NCBI RefSeq assembly: GCF_910596095.1
Contig: NC_056544.1
Span: 13,687,155 to 13,751,154 of the forward strand
Reading direction: 5' to 3'
DNA from: Thunnus maccoyii
Taxonomy: Eukaryota; Chordata; Actinopteri; Scombriformes; Scombridae
Length of the DNA: 64,000 nucleotides
The position numbers were made by a program, and so were the translations under genes. Below, piece after piece: positions 13,315 to 25,034 of the stretch (position 1 is the stretch's first letter; every line of letters begins with the position of its first letter). Under the pieces are notes generated by a model, which worked only from the letters and a program-made list of their open reading frames with translations, had not been told where the DNA came from and made no database searches.

Positions 13315-14753
13315 GATAGCTCTAAAGGGACACAGCAATTGGAGCACGGCTATCTCTCCAATAAAATTTCCCATCCTCTTCATTTCTATCGCCCCCCACC
13401 ACCACACCACCATCTCCTCCTCTCCCCTCCTTCGCTCCCTCCCACCATTGTGATTTTCATTCAGCATCCCTTCCACCATTTTTCCTCCCTGTTTTTGGTG
13501 CATTTCATTCAGCCTGAACCCCTATCTGCTCGCTCCCCCTCTTATTCTTCATTCACATTCTGCGGCTCTGAGGCTCATTCATAAACAGCACCACTCCTTA
13601 CAGCGGCAAAAAGTGGAGGGGAAGGGAGGGGAGAGCGAAGAGGAGGAGAAGGCGGGATGCAAGGAGGATTGCCCCTACTGACTTACTGACTGCTGCATGG
13701 TGAGGGCTCCCTGAAAACCGAAAAACAGCCAATCCGGATGCTGAGAAGAGGGGAGGGTAGGGAAGAGGCAGTGAGCGAGGGGGGGGGTGGAGGTGGGATG
13801 CATCCGTGTGCCTCAAACTACACCCTCCTCCACCTCCTATGTTCTTCTTTCATTCAGTCATTCACTCCTTCAGCCATTCATTCATTCATTCAACCCACCA
13901 TCCATTCACACAACACACCTCGTCTGCTGCAGTTTTGCATTTGCTGCAGATGTTTCAGCACATCTAGGTGAAGGCAGTTTGTGCGGTGATGTACAGACTT
14001 GTGTGTGCATGGACAGTATACATATATATGTGTGTGTGTGTGGCTAATTTCCCTCTAGTTGAGGCCAGAGGACACTGCAGACAAAACAACCTCTATTACC
14101 TCTGTTTGTTGAGCAGCTCCATTTATCACTGCATTGCCTTGCTCTGACAAAACGGTTTTATCCAAAAACAACACTACACAACATTACTACCTCCTCGCTG
14201 CTTTTTGTTTTGACTAGCAGCTGAACAATACATCCAAACCCTACTGTATTGTCAATGCAGGACCATGACATCAGTCTGATTAACATGTAAACTTATCTGT
14301 TTATCTGACTGTTCACAATCACAGCAGAATTAGGCCACTGTTAAATACATAAAACCAACAGATTCCTTAAACACCACCGTGAATAAGCTGCCAGCACAAA
14401 GTAGGGCAGTGACAGGGGGGAGGACAGAGATGATACAAGCCTATCTGATCAGACGTGCTCCGCCTTCAGCCGCCACAGGAAGGAAGGGCTGCAATCAATA
14501 AGAGGAAGGGCAAGCGTGAAATGGCCGAGGCCTGTCTCTCGGTTCTATTATTCCTCTGAAAGCTGCCTGTACCTCACAACCTCACTGCTGTTGTTATTCC
14601 GAGTGCGGGGAGGAAGTGTGTGCATGTGTGTGCTTGTCTGTGCGAAGAGTGAGAGGCATGAAGGAAGGAAGAAAGGGAAGGTGAAAATAGAGGGGAGGAT
14701 AAGTGAAGATAAAATGGACAGGGAAAGTGTGGAGTTGAGGGGGGAGAGATGGG

Positions 14754-14778
14754 GGCGGGGGGGGGGGGGGGGGGGGGG
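14754..14778. repeat. Poly(G) run
   Basis: A near-continuous run of about 25 G residues within a purine-rich segment. Sequencing length may be unreliable. The ORFs across it (Gly-rich on plus, Pro-rich on minus) are artefacts. Confidence 0.9.
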
Positions 14779-15984
14779 ACGAGGGAAAGGTTACATGGAA
14801 AAATGGTGAAACTCAAGTTTAGAAAGGAGGGTTGAAACTCCCATGAGCAACAGTGGATCTGATATCAGGTGGATCTTCTGACAGCTGCTAAGACGTATCT
14901 CCTGACTGCAAATCTCTCTCACTCGCTCCCTATCCTCTCCGTGTTGCCAGTGACTTTCCATCCCATCAGCATTCTGTATCTGTGTGTGTGTGTGTGTGTA
15001 CATTTCTAACACTGCGGAAAAAAGGGGACGTGAGAGGATCATCACCTAAGATCTCCCTGTAAACAGTGAAATCAAATCCTCTTGCTTGACATGTCCTGCA
15101 CAGATTTACACACAACCAGTAGACTCTTATTTACGTGGGTAAACTTTATCTCATTATACACAAGCACACAAACATGAAACTGCATATCTGACCTGCAAAA
15201 CCATCCAGCAGGTGTAGAAAGATTTTACTCACAGCTTTACACAGCTGTCTACAAGAGTTTTTCTCACATTGAAAAATGGCATGAAACGTTACAGTATACA
15301 ACAAAGATCGAACAGCAGACATGACTGACAGCTACTCTAGAAATGTGCACTTCTCTAATGAGATGCCAATTTCTGAATGAGCCGTAGCTCAACATATTAG
15401 CCCTCCAACAGCTAGTGAAAAGTGCAGCTACTAAACACCTCTGCTCCAGCTATATATAACTGGACTGGCTCCGGGCACCCAGGTGGTCTTTAATACCAAA
15501 TACTGACAAGCAGGCAAAGGGAGAGGGCAGGAGAGGCACAAGTGAGGCAATAGATAATGAAGAAAAGGAGAGGTGAGACAGCAAGGAGGAAATGGTGGAA
15601 GTGAGGTGATAGAATGACATGATGGAGGGAGAGAGAAAAGCACAAGCATGACGGGGCGAGCTGACAGAGAGGGTGATGGAGGGAAGACGTTAGAGGGGTT
15701 AAATTGTTGCCAGCGTGTAGTAATGTTCTTTATAAAACACATAATGTCATTGTAGTCAAGATACTGGGGCCATACATGGTTACAACAGCTGACTCAACAG
15801 TCACACTGATGACTGTCCTTTGCTATTCCTTCGCCAATAAACACTGCTTACATCACCCTCAGGAGATGAAGGAACCCAGGAAGTGGCAGGCTGATGATGT
15901 CAGTGGGTGAGCTCAAAAGAGGGAGCAATGCAGGACATTTAGGGAGGGTTAAACATTCCCCTTAAGTCTATAACTGTAGATGCA

Positions 15985-16110
15985 TATAGGGCTGCAACTG
16001 ACAGTTATTTTATTCATCAATTAATCTGCCGATTATTTTCTTGATTAATCGAGTAAATGTTTGGTCTATAAAATGTCAGAATACCACCAATCACAATATA
16101 GCCAAGATGA
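15985..16110 (-). repeat. Dispersed AATCGATTAAT-type repeat, copy E (partial)
   Basis: Contains gggctgcaactgacagttat, 'atcaattaatctgccgatta', 'ttgattaatcgagtaaatg' and 'ggtctataaaatgtcagaa', matching the terminal block of copy A. Only one end is preserved. Confidence 0.6.
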
Positions 16111-16527
16111 TTCCTCAAATTGCTAGTTTTCTCCAAAAACATTCCAAAACCCTAAGAAATTCATGTTGACAAAACAATTGTAACTCTTACTTACTAGCTT
16201 TTCTGGAACTTTCAACTACATCTCACAGTCATCATGAGCAGATGAAGTTTCCTTCTGCTGCTGAAGACCATGAGATACAGTTAAAAGGCCTGGAAAAAGC
16301 TAGTAAGTCTTCCTTGAGTTAAGATTGTTTCATTAAACTATTTCCAAGGTCAAGAATGAACCTTCTCACTCAAAAATATTCAGTTTTCTATCATAAAAGA
16401 AAAGGAAAAGCAGCGTCTTAACATTTGAGAAGAATGCTGTCATATTTCAAAGAAAACAGTTATGTTTATTGATTTTACCTGTTGAATTCTTGATCTTTCA
16501 ATAAAAAATGAATGATAAAATAATAGA

Positions 16528-16845
16528 AATACCGCCTTGCGGTTGTATGCTTCTGCCAGCCAGTCAAGTTGCAGTTTACATCCATGTCTGTCCAGACTCA
16601 TAATATTTGTAGTGAGGACTTTGAAGGAATTTGATAAAAGGTATTAAGTTTCCTGGGTTATGACCAAAAACGTGTTATGTGAGGTCAGTGACCTTGACCT
16701 TTGACCACCAAATTCTAATCAGTTCATCCTTGAGTCCAAGTGGACATTTGTGCCAAATTTCCCGTTCACAAGGATGGGACGGACGGACAACCAAAAAACA
16801 TAACGCCTTCTGCCACGACTGTCACAAGCGTTGAGGCATAAAAAG
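16528..16845 (+). repeat. Teleost dispersed repeat ('ccgccttgcggttgtatg' type)
   Basis: Bears the hallmark blocks of a very abundant fish repeat: ccgccttgcggttgtatgct, 'gaccttgacctttgaccacc', 'cagttcatccttgagtcc', 'gggacggacggacaacc' and a closing 'gttgaggcataaaa'. Recognised from its recurrence in teleost sequence; family name not certain. Non-coding. Confidence 0.65.
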
Positions 16846-16859
16846 TCACGTGTTCACCA

Positions 16860-16985
16860 AAGTCATTAGGGTTCATCCTCTGGAAATCATGCATTTTAGT
16901 TTAGTTTTAGCAAAATTTCATTGCAATCCATTGAATAGTTGATGTTCAGACAGTTGACAGACACACAGACAGACCAACATTAACA
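16860..16985 (+). repeat. Dispersed repeat fragment related to the window start
   Basis: Carries 'aaatttcattgcaatccatt', 'gaatagttgatgttcagac' and a 'cagacagaccaac' ending, which are diverged versions of the blocks at 50,430-50,530 and 1-60. Confidence 0.5.
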
Positions 16986-18519
16986 TCCATACACAGACAC
17001 ACACACTCACATACACACACAAACCAATAGACAGCCTGTACAGGTTAGTCTACCCCTGAGCAGCGAACCATAACTTCACCAACAGTTAACAAAACCAATA
17101 AACAAGATGATCAGTTGTTCATGAGAAAGTAAAAATCTGAAAATATGCATGTGTTTCTGCATGTGTCTTTTTCTGAGAAAGCTTCAGTAATTCCAGCCAT
17201 TTCCCTTTATTTATGACCAAGCACTTCAGATAAAAATTCTACTATTACAGCAATATCAGCACATATTTTAGCAGCCCTGTGGTCAATGAAAGGTAGATGT
17301 CCTTCATCTGTCTGTGGAAATTTTGTATCATGATCTCAGGTGCACTGATGGTGAGATGTAAAGAACGTAGAAGGCAGATAGATACCCCCGGGATACCTCA
17401 CACACACACATACACACATCTCAACCCTACACACTGCAGGAAAATAGAGCCATTACATCATCACCCCATCGCCTTGGGGAACGAGGCATGAGCGCTGACC
17501 ACGGAGAGACGTGGGGTCATTACATCATTGGCAGCAGCCTGGAGCAGACCATAAAAGAAGGAGCTGTGGCTGTGTGGCAGGCGGGAACTGGACCGTGTGC
17601 GAGCTGATCATTGCTAATGCTCGGTAATGTTGTGAACACACATACAGGTCAGGTGGAGGGTCAGAGACTGCTTGACGCAATGCTGTGACACACACCACCC
17701 CAAGCCTTTATCTTACCATGCAGCCAGCCCCGGCCAGTAAAGAGCAGTTATGTCACATTATGGAGCCTTATTAGACACACAGTGCCTTAAAAATAATATT
17801 ATATAATAGGGATATTAATAATAGTTCTGTTTTTTGTTAGTGTCCAGTGCATGTGCATGTTTACTTCTGGTTATCGATATCATTATTCAACATGTTACAG
17901 TACTTTAATCTGTAGGTAAGAACCAAAGTCAGCTTTCAGTTCATCATGATGAATGATTTTAAAGCTGAAACAAGGCTGACCTCATGTCTCTGTGGTTGAA
18001 GTGGGTGTCTGAGTGGGCAGTGCAGCTTCTGAAAAGGATATTTTTATTCATCTGTTGTGTATGACTTTACCACCTTATCACAGGAGACAGAACGATCAAT
18101 ACTGAATCTCCTTTAGAAAACTGATCCTCGTAAAAATACTCTTACCAAGTTTGTCTTTTTACTTTTTGTGAATGTAAATCGTGTGATGTTGAAAAACTGA
18201 AAAACTGAGAACATAAAAGAGGGTTAATTGTAAAGGACAAGAACTACACTACAAGATGAAGTGACAACAGGTACAATGCTGCTTAGTTATGATTGTTATA
18301 AGTAAAGTTTAGTGAAATATTACATTATCTAGTGAAGTATTTTTTACTTAAAAGGAAATGTGTGTCTATGGCACTCAGCACCAACCCTGTTTTTTCCAAC
18401 TGAAGATGTAAATCTCTCAAAACAGGTCACAAATGCATACTTTTTTCATAAAGGATGTCCAGCATCAAGAGGCCATCATTACCATGTGAGTAGCGTGTAG
18501 TTATCGGATTTGCCGCTAT
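16986..18519. other. Non-coding; possible conserved element at 17.4-17.6 kb
   Basis: No exon recognised. The stretch 17,440-17,600 is non-repetitive, mixed-composition DNA with two copies of 'cattacatcat' about 70 bases apart. It looks more constrained than its surroundings, but that is an impression only. Confidence 0.35.
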
Positions 18520-18730
18520 GTAGCTTATGTCTACAACTTAACTTAGTGAAACTAAAATTGGGACTGAAAAGGAGAAGCTTTGCCACCGCGGAAGAGATCC
18601 AGGAAGAAGCGCAGGAGGCTCTGGACACGGTGACAACATGAAATGTTTCCAGGAATGGAAGAAACTCTGAGATGAGTGTATCATATCTCAAGGAGAGGAG
18701 AGGAGAGCACTTCCAAGAGGATTAGAAAGG
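18520..18730 (+). pseudogene. Tc1/mariner-type transposase 3' fragment (relic)
   Basis: Plus-strand translation around 18,547-18,640 gives a block reading LGLKRRSFATAEEIQEEAQE followed by ALDTVTT, then stops and frame changes. This resembles the C-terminal end of mariner-family transposases ('...GRRF.. .EEIQ.. .L..L' before the final W/YFEGD region). No DDD/D catalytic core is present, so it is a dead fragment. Assignment rests on motif resemblance only. Confidence 0.45.
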
Positions 18731-18767
18731 TACTAATGAAATTCTGTGCCCCCCCCCCCCCCCCTCG

Positions 18768-18895
18768 TATGTTGGGAACTATTTTCATTTTCCACCTCAG
18801 TTTTGATCTGCTAGTGAGTATTTACAGCAGGATGGTGTGTTTGACTAAAAATAAACTACAGTGCCAATATTCATTGTAATAGGGGAACATTAAAT
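18768..18895 (+). repeat. Repeat shared with 53,028-53,150
   Basis: Shares the blocks 'ttgggaactattttca', 'tagtgagtattta', 'gttgactaaaa/gttgactcaaaa' and 'aggggaaca/aggaatgtt' with the segment in YEATS2 intron DNA. It directly follows the mariner-like fragment here, so it may be that element's 3' end. A poly(C) run at 18,751-18,764 precedes it. Confidence 0.5.
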
Positions 18896-19973
18896 CTTTT
18901 CATGGAATAAGAAAAATATAGAATATCACATAGATGACAGGAGGTGAAAGAAGTTTTTCAAGACTCCCTAAATATAGACCAGATCACTAGACTTGTCTTT
19001 TAAAGAAGTACAACTATGATCATATGGTGCCACTACTATACAGTTCACCCATCTCTATTGATTAAATCCTTCATACCGTAGGGATGACACTAATGTTTGA
19101 TCATGCATGCTTGCATTATCTAGTTTGATTTCAGATTATTGCAAATCCACAGTAAGAGGCGACTGTGTGTAACTTCAGTCTGGATGAGAGGACTAATGCT
19201 GCTGAGTGGGAGATCATGACAAAGAAAGAATAATATCTGAAGGCAGAACTAGGTTAGTAAGAAGGTGGGGAGGGAAAACTGGGTGATGGGGGAAGCCAGC
19301 CTCTCCAGACATTAGAAAAGCACAGAGGAAACAAGTGTTGTGGGGAGAAAGCACACACTATACGAAACCGTAGAAACAAACTGAGATAGGAGAAAGAAAA
19401 TGAAACTGTCATCAGCATGCAGCAAAGTGTTCTGGTTCTCCTCATCCACGCTTCCCTCCCTCCCCTCTCTCTTCCTCTCTGTGCTGTACAGATGATCATA
19501 ATGGAAATGACCTCCATCTGAGACAATGGAGAAGCCCAAACCTGATTAGTTATTTACCTCCCTTCCATCTCCTTTCCCCTTTATCCACTCATCACACACA
19601 CCAACAGCACCGTGGCGCCTCAAATCTCTCTTTACGTCTTCCCTCCTCTCCCATCTCCCTGCCAAGTTATGCCCTGGTCGCCCTGTGGTGACAGTAATTC
19701 ATTGTGTCATTTTATACGAGCCAATAGTCTCTCTGGATTTACAGACTTGACAAGTGAGAGTAGCCGGGAAATGTGTGCGACCGTGGCAGGCGTTTGTCCA
19801 AGCGTGATGATATTTAAGTGCTTTTAAGAGCTCTTCATGTCTACAACACGTGAGGGTTCACACGTCTTTACAGTAGGCTTCCCTATATAGCCCTATATAT
19901 CCCTATCTGTGTGTTGTTAAAGAAGTCCACAACACGTGCTGGTGACAGAAACGTGCGATTCCATGATTTGGTG

Positions 19974-20023
<50 letters not shown>

Positions 20024-21841
20024 CTCCGAGATGAGAGCTCTCAAGCAATATAATGGCTCTCCTTTGGGTATAAATCAACGTGCAGGAAGTGGTCTGCCCT
20101 GGTGTTGCCTGCTGCAGTATAATGCAGGGAGGATATTTCATATATCAGACTCCAGAGCCCACTCACACCTCTGCTGTAAGTGTGCCTATGACGCACATTG
20201 AAAAAGTGAGGCTGCATACTATGTGTATGCCCCCCTGTCAGTCAATATCCTCACTCAGGGATGTGATTCGAAGCAGGCAGGACACCGGACCATTGTCATC
20301 CACGTTAAGAGAAAGACCTCTAGGTGTAATGAAGTTGGATGTATACTGGCATTGTAGTCGTGCAGGAATTAGACAGTAGCAGAGAGTTTTTTGTCGAGCA
20401 AAGAATATCCAACTTCTGACAACCTTGCAAGTCCGCCTCCCCCCCCCCCCCCCCCCCCCCCCCCCCTTTTTTTTTTTTTACCCCCACACACTGACACACA
20501 CAGCAGAAAGCTCCTGTCACTCCCTGACACAAATTTAACAAACCCCCTGACACACACACACACACACACACTGTGCATGCATAAACAAGGTTCGCATGAG
20601 AAAAAGAAGTAGACCACCATAGCCCTCTAGGCTTCTGTGGAGGTATAACAGTCTAAAAACAAGAGACTTCACAGCAGACATTTCAGCGTACTATTCTGTC
20701 TAATGATAAACAAGATAACAAATCATTAACACAACTTGTTTACAACTTTATAATTGTCCAAATTAGTCTTTGTCAAATATGGTACTACCTCAAAGTGTGC
20801 AGCTTTGTGATTTGATCACGACTAACATAATAAAACAATCAAATGAAGAACCACTTCAAGGGCTGTTTGTAATGCAAAGGTCTATCACTGCGCACTATGC
20901 TACTGATTGAAAATGCAAATAATAAACTGGTCAATTCAGACTTAAAACAAGTAGCAACCAAAGAGGTAGCATTGAAGAATTTGTGCTTCCAGTGACAACA
21001 CTGTTTCATAATTTACTCAGCCTCAGATCCCATACAGACAGACTCTATGTTCAGCAGTCAGAACACCTTGTACATACTTCAAATGTTTTTGCAGCATGTT
21101 TTACACAAGCTGCAGGGCCATCAAACCAGGTACTGCAGGTAGTGTGAGAGTGCAAGAGAAGTGGATTTATTTTTAATGGAACAGTGACATCTTGTGGACA
21201 TTTGTGAACACTTCACTCAAAAGCCAAAGTGTTGATTCTATCAATAATAAATGACAAACTCTCTATTATATTATTCACAGAAAGAATACACTATGTTTAG
21301 TATAAGTCTGTGATAGAAACATCGCTACAACACACAAAGCCAGAAGGATTTTTCTTGGTGACATCTTGTACCTCAGTAAAGTTATGAGGATTTCATTAAA
21401 GAGAATTTAAGAGTAGGGATGTTATTGAACATTTTTGGTACAGACTGAAATGTGCCTGTAACACAGACTAACACAAACTGAGAGAAAGTTAGCAGTGAAT
21501 ACCGGGTCAGATTCATAGTCTTTGATCAGATAGTTCCTGATTTCAATCACCATTGAGCCATTTACATTAATGGCTGTTTGTGTTTAGAAAACCTTTCACA
21601 TCTATTTATTTTGTTAAATGAAAAGGGTTTTTATTAAAAAAAAAAACAAAACAAAACATTTTTTAATTCCTCAGGTATCAAACTCAAGCATTGGCACCAA
21701 AACTCAGGTATCATGATTCTACGCAGTAATAGTAACGACAGCGTTGACAACCAAGATGATGATCTGACAGTTATAATGATAAGTAGTGACAGGCGTTTTT
21801 GCCGACAGCAGACAGTGAAGAGGTGACAGGAAATGGGTGGC

Positions 21842-21872
<31 letters not shown>

Positions 21873-22004
21873 CTTACATGCAACAAAAGTCCCCAGCTGG
21901 ATTCGAGGCTGGATAATGAACTCTTTGTCCTGTTTTTGTTTATGCAGCATTATGTGGTGATAAGATACAGAGAAGAGGCTACCAGCCAACTTAAAACTAC
22001 TAAC
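18896..22004. other. Non-coding; microsatellites
   Basis: No further methyltransferase or other exon recognised. Contains (GA)n at about 19,977-20,018 and 21,840-21,867 and a C/T homopolymer junction at 20,439-20,479. The segment 19,660-19,820 is non-repetitive and might be regulatory. If the minus-strand gene at 22 kb continues leftward, this is its intron. Confidence 0.4.
20439..20479. repeat. Poly(C)-poly(T) homopolymer junction
   Basis: About 26 C followed immediately by about 13 T. Overlapping Pro-, Gly- and Lys-rich ORFs are artefacts. Exact lengths are doubtful. Confidence 0.9.
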
Positions 22005-22164
22005 CGAGTATCAGAATGGAGTCTTCTTTCTTGATGTGTTTTTCCAAAAGATGCTGGAATCTGGAGAAGCTGCCCAACCAATCGTAACACTGCTCTGTCT
22101 TGTATCTTTCGTCCCAGTAGTCGACATCTTTGTACCTTGAGTTATCATCTGGCAGGTGGTCCAT
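22005..22164 (-). CDS. eef1akmt4: EEF1AKMT4-type methyltransferase, first coding exon (partial gene)
   Basis: The minus-strand exon (22,005-22,167) encodes 53 codons plus one base, from ATG at 22,164. The protein begins MDHLPDDNSRYKDVDYWDER and continues with YDWLGSFSRF and KKEDSILIL, which parallels the N-terminus of the eEF1A lysine methyltransferase 4 family (YREVEYWDQRY, YDWFGDF, PEDRILVLG). It stops just before the SAM-binding GxGxS motif. The acceptor tcacacag sits three bases upstream of the ATG, and the donor is G|GTTAGT. In mammals the enzyme trimethylates eEF1A in the cytosol, and the locus also gives readthrough transcripts into ECE2. The motif-bearing next exon must start G|GT..TGT-like, and I could not find it in the 22 kb to the left, so the gene has a long intron, is fused to ece2 at a distance, or is an orphan copy. 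Start at 22,164 is preferred over the in-frame ATG at 22,191, which lies in the intron. Confidence 0.75.
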
Positions 22165-23741
22165 ATTCTGTGTGACATGTAAATGTGACAAAAAATGATT
22201 GTTAGAGCAGAATTTAACACTTAAACTGCTTTCACTGTGATTATGTTTTCAGAAGCTCTGATCCAGGAACCATCACAGTACATATACATATTATGCCTCA
22301 GGATAAACTGACTCAGAGGAATCCTTTTTATGATTTTCTTCTGGCATTTTAAAGCTGGGTCGCTTGTTTTTGTCGTCGGTGCTGCCAGAATTGTATGCAT
22401 GCTGTACAATTTACATATTTTTGCAGAATTCTGCATGCAGGTTTTCTCCAATTCAAAAATCCCATATAGCTTCAGGTGATACTACACATCATAACCATGA
22501 AGTGGTGTCAATCGATATATATGTGCATGATGTTTTATGTGATCTTGCTGGTTGGTTTAAAATGTGTTTGTACACATTTGTACTGTATGTTCTACTGTTC
22601 TATTTATTTTATTATGTTTTATATACTTGTGTGTTCAAGGGATCATCTGGCTGCAAAACAAATTTCCCCTCCTGCCAGATTAGATTTGGTATCTCTGTTT
22701 TCACTGATCTCTCTAAAAAATGTTTTTGCTTTTTCTTTCACAGGCTTTAATTCCTCAAATATACATAATATTTGTAGAAGCATTCACGGAACAATAAACA
22801 AAACACAACATCTTTAGTTATTATGTGATAAATTAATTACCATTACATCAGTACTAAAAAGTATGCAAAAGTAAATATGTAATATCAAAATACTCAAAAC
22901 CAAATTAATTTTTTTTTAAAAATTAACCGGAAAAAAATGTAAGAATAAATGAATAAAAATTCAGTGCATGGATTAAAAACAATATAGCGCAGAGTTTACA
23001 AAGAAAAATAATGCTATTAAAACATCCACACACACAAAAAAACTTAACTGTTTTTGCTGTTTGCAATGGATATCATAGACTGCATTTGAGAATTAAAATC
23101 AAAGAAAAAGAAAATCATTTTCAGATTAGTTTCAAGGAGTTTTAGTTTATGAATAAAAACATTTGCAAATAATATGAAAACGTTTCCCACAAATTCTACT
23201 CTTTTTTGTTTCGTTTAGCATTTTTACTTTTACACACAACAACACAACCATCAATTTTATAGTTATTTGTTCAAGTTCATAATATTTCTCTGGATTCACT
23301 TCGTCGCTAATTGACAGGATGCGTTCACTGTCACCCGGGACGGTCGGCAGTTGTACATCTGCTCACAACTGTAGGTACAACTAACGCTCAGCTGCTTTAA
23401 GTTATATTTTGGTAAATTTAAACCCACCTGACATTGACATTTCTTTCTCCTGAAAGATCAGAGTTATAAAGTTATAATTCCGTTAACTAACTGAACAAAT
23501 GGGTTAACCCTTTAATGCCTGAGGTGGGTCCTATGTTTTGATGCTTACGTGCCAGCACAAGCGATGGCCATGTATACATTTATCAACTCAACTCAACACA
23601 AAACACAAACCCCTGAATTTTTAGGGTCGTAAGGAGCTCCTGACTCTCCCTCACCTTATACAGCTTTATTAAGTAAATATACCAGTTTGTAAACACAGCA
23701 CGTGCAGGGTTGAACATAACTTATGTTGCCAAACTCTCGCA

Positions 23742-23982
23742 GGGGGCCGTATCTAGATGATAACCCCAGATTTGCGAGATCTCGCGAGAGTGATCATTTT
23801 AACTCTAACCATGATCTCTCTCTTACCCTAACCATGTGTGTTTTGTACCTAAACCTAACCAGACCTTAACCACAGCGTTATCACATCATAAAACATAATT
23901 ATTTTGTACAATGACAAACAACACGCACACATATCGCGAAAGTTTAGGGTAATCTAGGGTTACCCTCTAGATACGACCCCTC
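23742..23982. mobile_element. Short inverted-repeat DNA element
   Basis: Left end gggggccgtatctagatgat and right end (read on the minus strand) ggggtcgtatctagagggta form imperfect inverted termini of about 25 bases. The interior has ctaacc-type runs typical of a common fish repeat and a perfect TCTCGCGAGA palindrome at 23,780-23,789. No coding capacity. Confidence 0.65.
23780..23789. promoter_or_regulatory. TCTCGCGAGA palindrome (BANP-type motif)
   Basis: Exact match to the 10-base CpG palindrome reported as the BANP-bound promoter element. It lies about 280 bases downstream of the predicted noncoding exon of the eef1akmt4-like gene but inside a repeat, so the match may be incidental. Confidence 0.35.
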
Positions 23983-24064
23983 TCCGCAGCTAGTTCAAAT
24001 CATTTCACACTAACACAGACACAGAATGAACTTTAAATCACATATTCTTCATTTCGATACTTAC

Positions 24065-24200
24065 GAGTTAACCTCGTTAAGGCCAGTGGCTCATAGACGT
24101 GTTGTTGAGACTCTGCAGTGAGTAAAAAGCTCGCAACTGTAAATCCACGTGTTGTAGTTTTACTGCATTAAAGCTGTGGTGCAGCAGGCATTGTGGGTAC
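24065..24200 (-). other. eef1akmt4: Predicted noncoding first exon and promoter, eef1akmt4-like gene
   Basis: On the minus strand a strong donor, ACTC|GTAAGTATC, lies at 24,064/24,065 and suits the coding-exon acceptor at 22,168. The upstream 130 bases are more mixed in composition and contain 'cccacaatgcctgctgca', which resembles initiator-proximal elements of housekeeping promoters. The 5' limit (about 24,200) is a guess; no TATA box was identified. Confidence 0.4.
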
Positions 24201-24439
24201 ACATACAGGTACTGCAGACTTATCTACAACAGGATAAACCTTAATGGGAAAGCTGGTGAACCGCAGTGTAAAAGCTCAGTGTAATTTTACGGTCAATTTG
24301 AAGGGGCATATATTTCCTAAATGCTCTCTAGTGCTTGTAGTCTGTTCAAACGAAGGCGGAGCAGTATACTCATGATGCTTTCAAGCACAGCCTGGAAAAA
24401 CGACGACTCAAGTGGCTTTTAAAGATTCCCTCCAGACAA

Positions 24440-24790
24440 AAAACCCAGCTTGGAACAATAACATGTGTCTGATATGGTTTTCCACAAAAAAAGTATAATT
24501 ATCAAATCTACTCCTTCTCACTCATTCAGAATCTGTGAATATGCAAATATATTTCATTTCAAAAGTTTTCCTGCTGGACACAACATGTCTCCTATTTCAC
24601 GTGAAGTCCATTCTCAGTGTTTGTGCACTGGAGGCTTCAAGTTTTCACATCACACTTGTTGCATATTGGACCAGGATTGACATCCGACCTGGATGTGATG
24701 TCACAAATCCTGCTCATAGGTCCACCCCTAAAAATCTGATTTTTAGTGAGCACAGAGAAAATTTCCACTTTTAACAGATTACTGTGAAAC
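24440..24790. repeat. Dispersed repeat, copy 1 (shared with 44,577-44,770)
   Basis: Shares 'tgtgtctgatatggtttt', 'tccacaaaa', 'tctactccttctc', 'agaatctgtgaatatg/agaatctataaatatg' with the copy in MAP6D1 intron 2. Non-coding; class unknown. Confidence 0.55.
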
Positions 24791-24944
24791 TCTGCACAGA
24801 CATCATTCAAAAGGATAATTTTGAGTAGAGGGAGACTTTAAATTAGATCCAATAGCTGCAACAAAACAGTTTCTTACACCTTTTTGTTTTTTTTGTTTTT
24901 TTTCTCTTCCACACAGTGAGGCATACAGCTTATTAATTAAACAT

Positions 24945-25030
24945 TGGTATTGGATCGGTACTCAGTATCAGCCGATACCCAAAGCCCAGGTATCGTATCA
25001 GGACTGAAAAAGTCATATCGGTGCATTCCT
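24945..25030. repeat. Short palindrome-rich repeat ('ggtatcggccgatacc' type)
   Basis: Contains ttggatcggtactcagtatc, 'agccgatacccaaagcc', 'aggtatcgtatcaggac' and 'tatcggtgcattcct', a common fish DNA-repeat terminus (probably hAT-like). Confidence 0.5.
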
Positions 25031-25034
25031 AGAA

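Larger units (their letters stand above)
11946..15984. other. Non-coding; microsatellites and a GC-richer island
   Basis: No exon recognised. It contains (CA)n tracts at about 12,871-12,908 and 13,258-13,311, a pyrimidine-rich stretch at 13,370-13,560 with a TTCA tetranucleotide run near 13,850-13,900, and a poly(G) run near 14,754-14,778. The stretch 12,540-13,110 is GC-richer and less repeat-like and holds an X-box; it may be a regulatory island. Confidence 0.45.
22168..24064 (-). other. Intron 1 of the eef1akmt4-like gene
   Basis: AT-rich DNA between the noncoding exon donor (24,064) and the coding-exon acceptor (22,168). It contains the inverted-repeat element at 23,742-23,982. The ORFs of up to 128 residues on the plus strand at 22.36-22.82 kb look like AT-rich chance frames. 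Confidence 0.5.

Noticed and set aside
14516..14816. 97- and 80-residue ORFs over the poly(G) run
   Set aside because: Gly-rich or Pro-rich translations of a homopolymer and purine-rich DNA.
20320..20620. Pro/Gly/Lys-rich ORFs on both strands
   Set aside because: Translation of the C/T homopolymer junction.
22165..22191. Upstream ATG in the eef1akmt4-like exon
   Set aside because: It lies upstream of the splice acceptor at 22,168, so it is intronic.
22364..22817. 128- and 113-residue plus-strand ORFs with hydrophobic stretches
   Set aside because: AT-rich chance frames in the intron of the eef1akmt4-like gene; hydrophobicity reflects T-rich codons; no family recognised.
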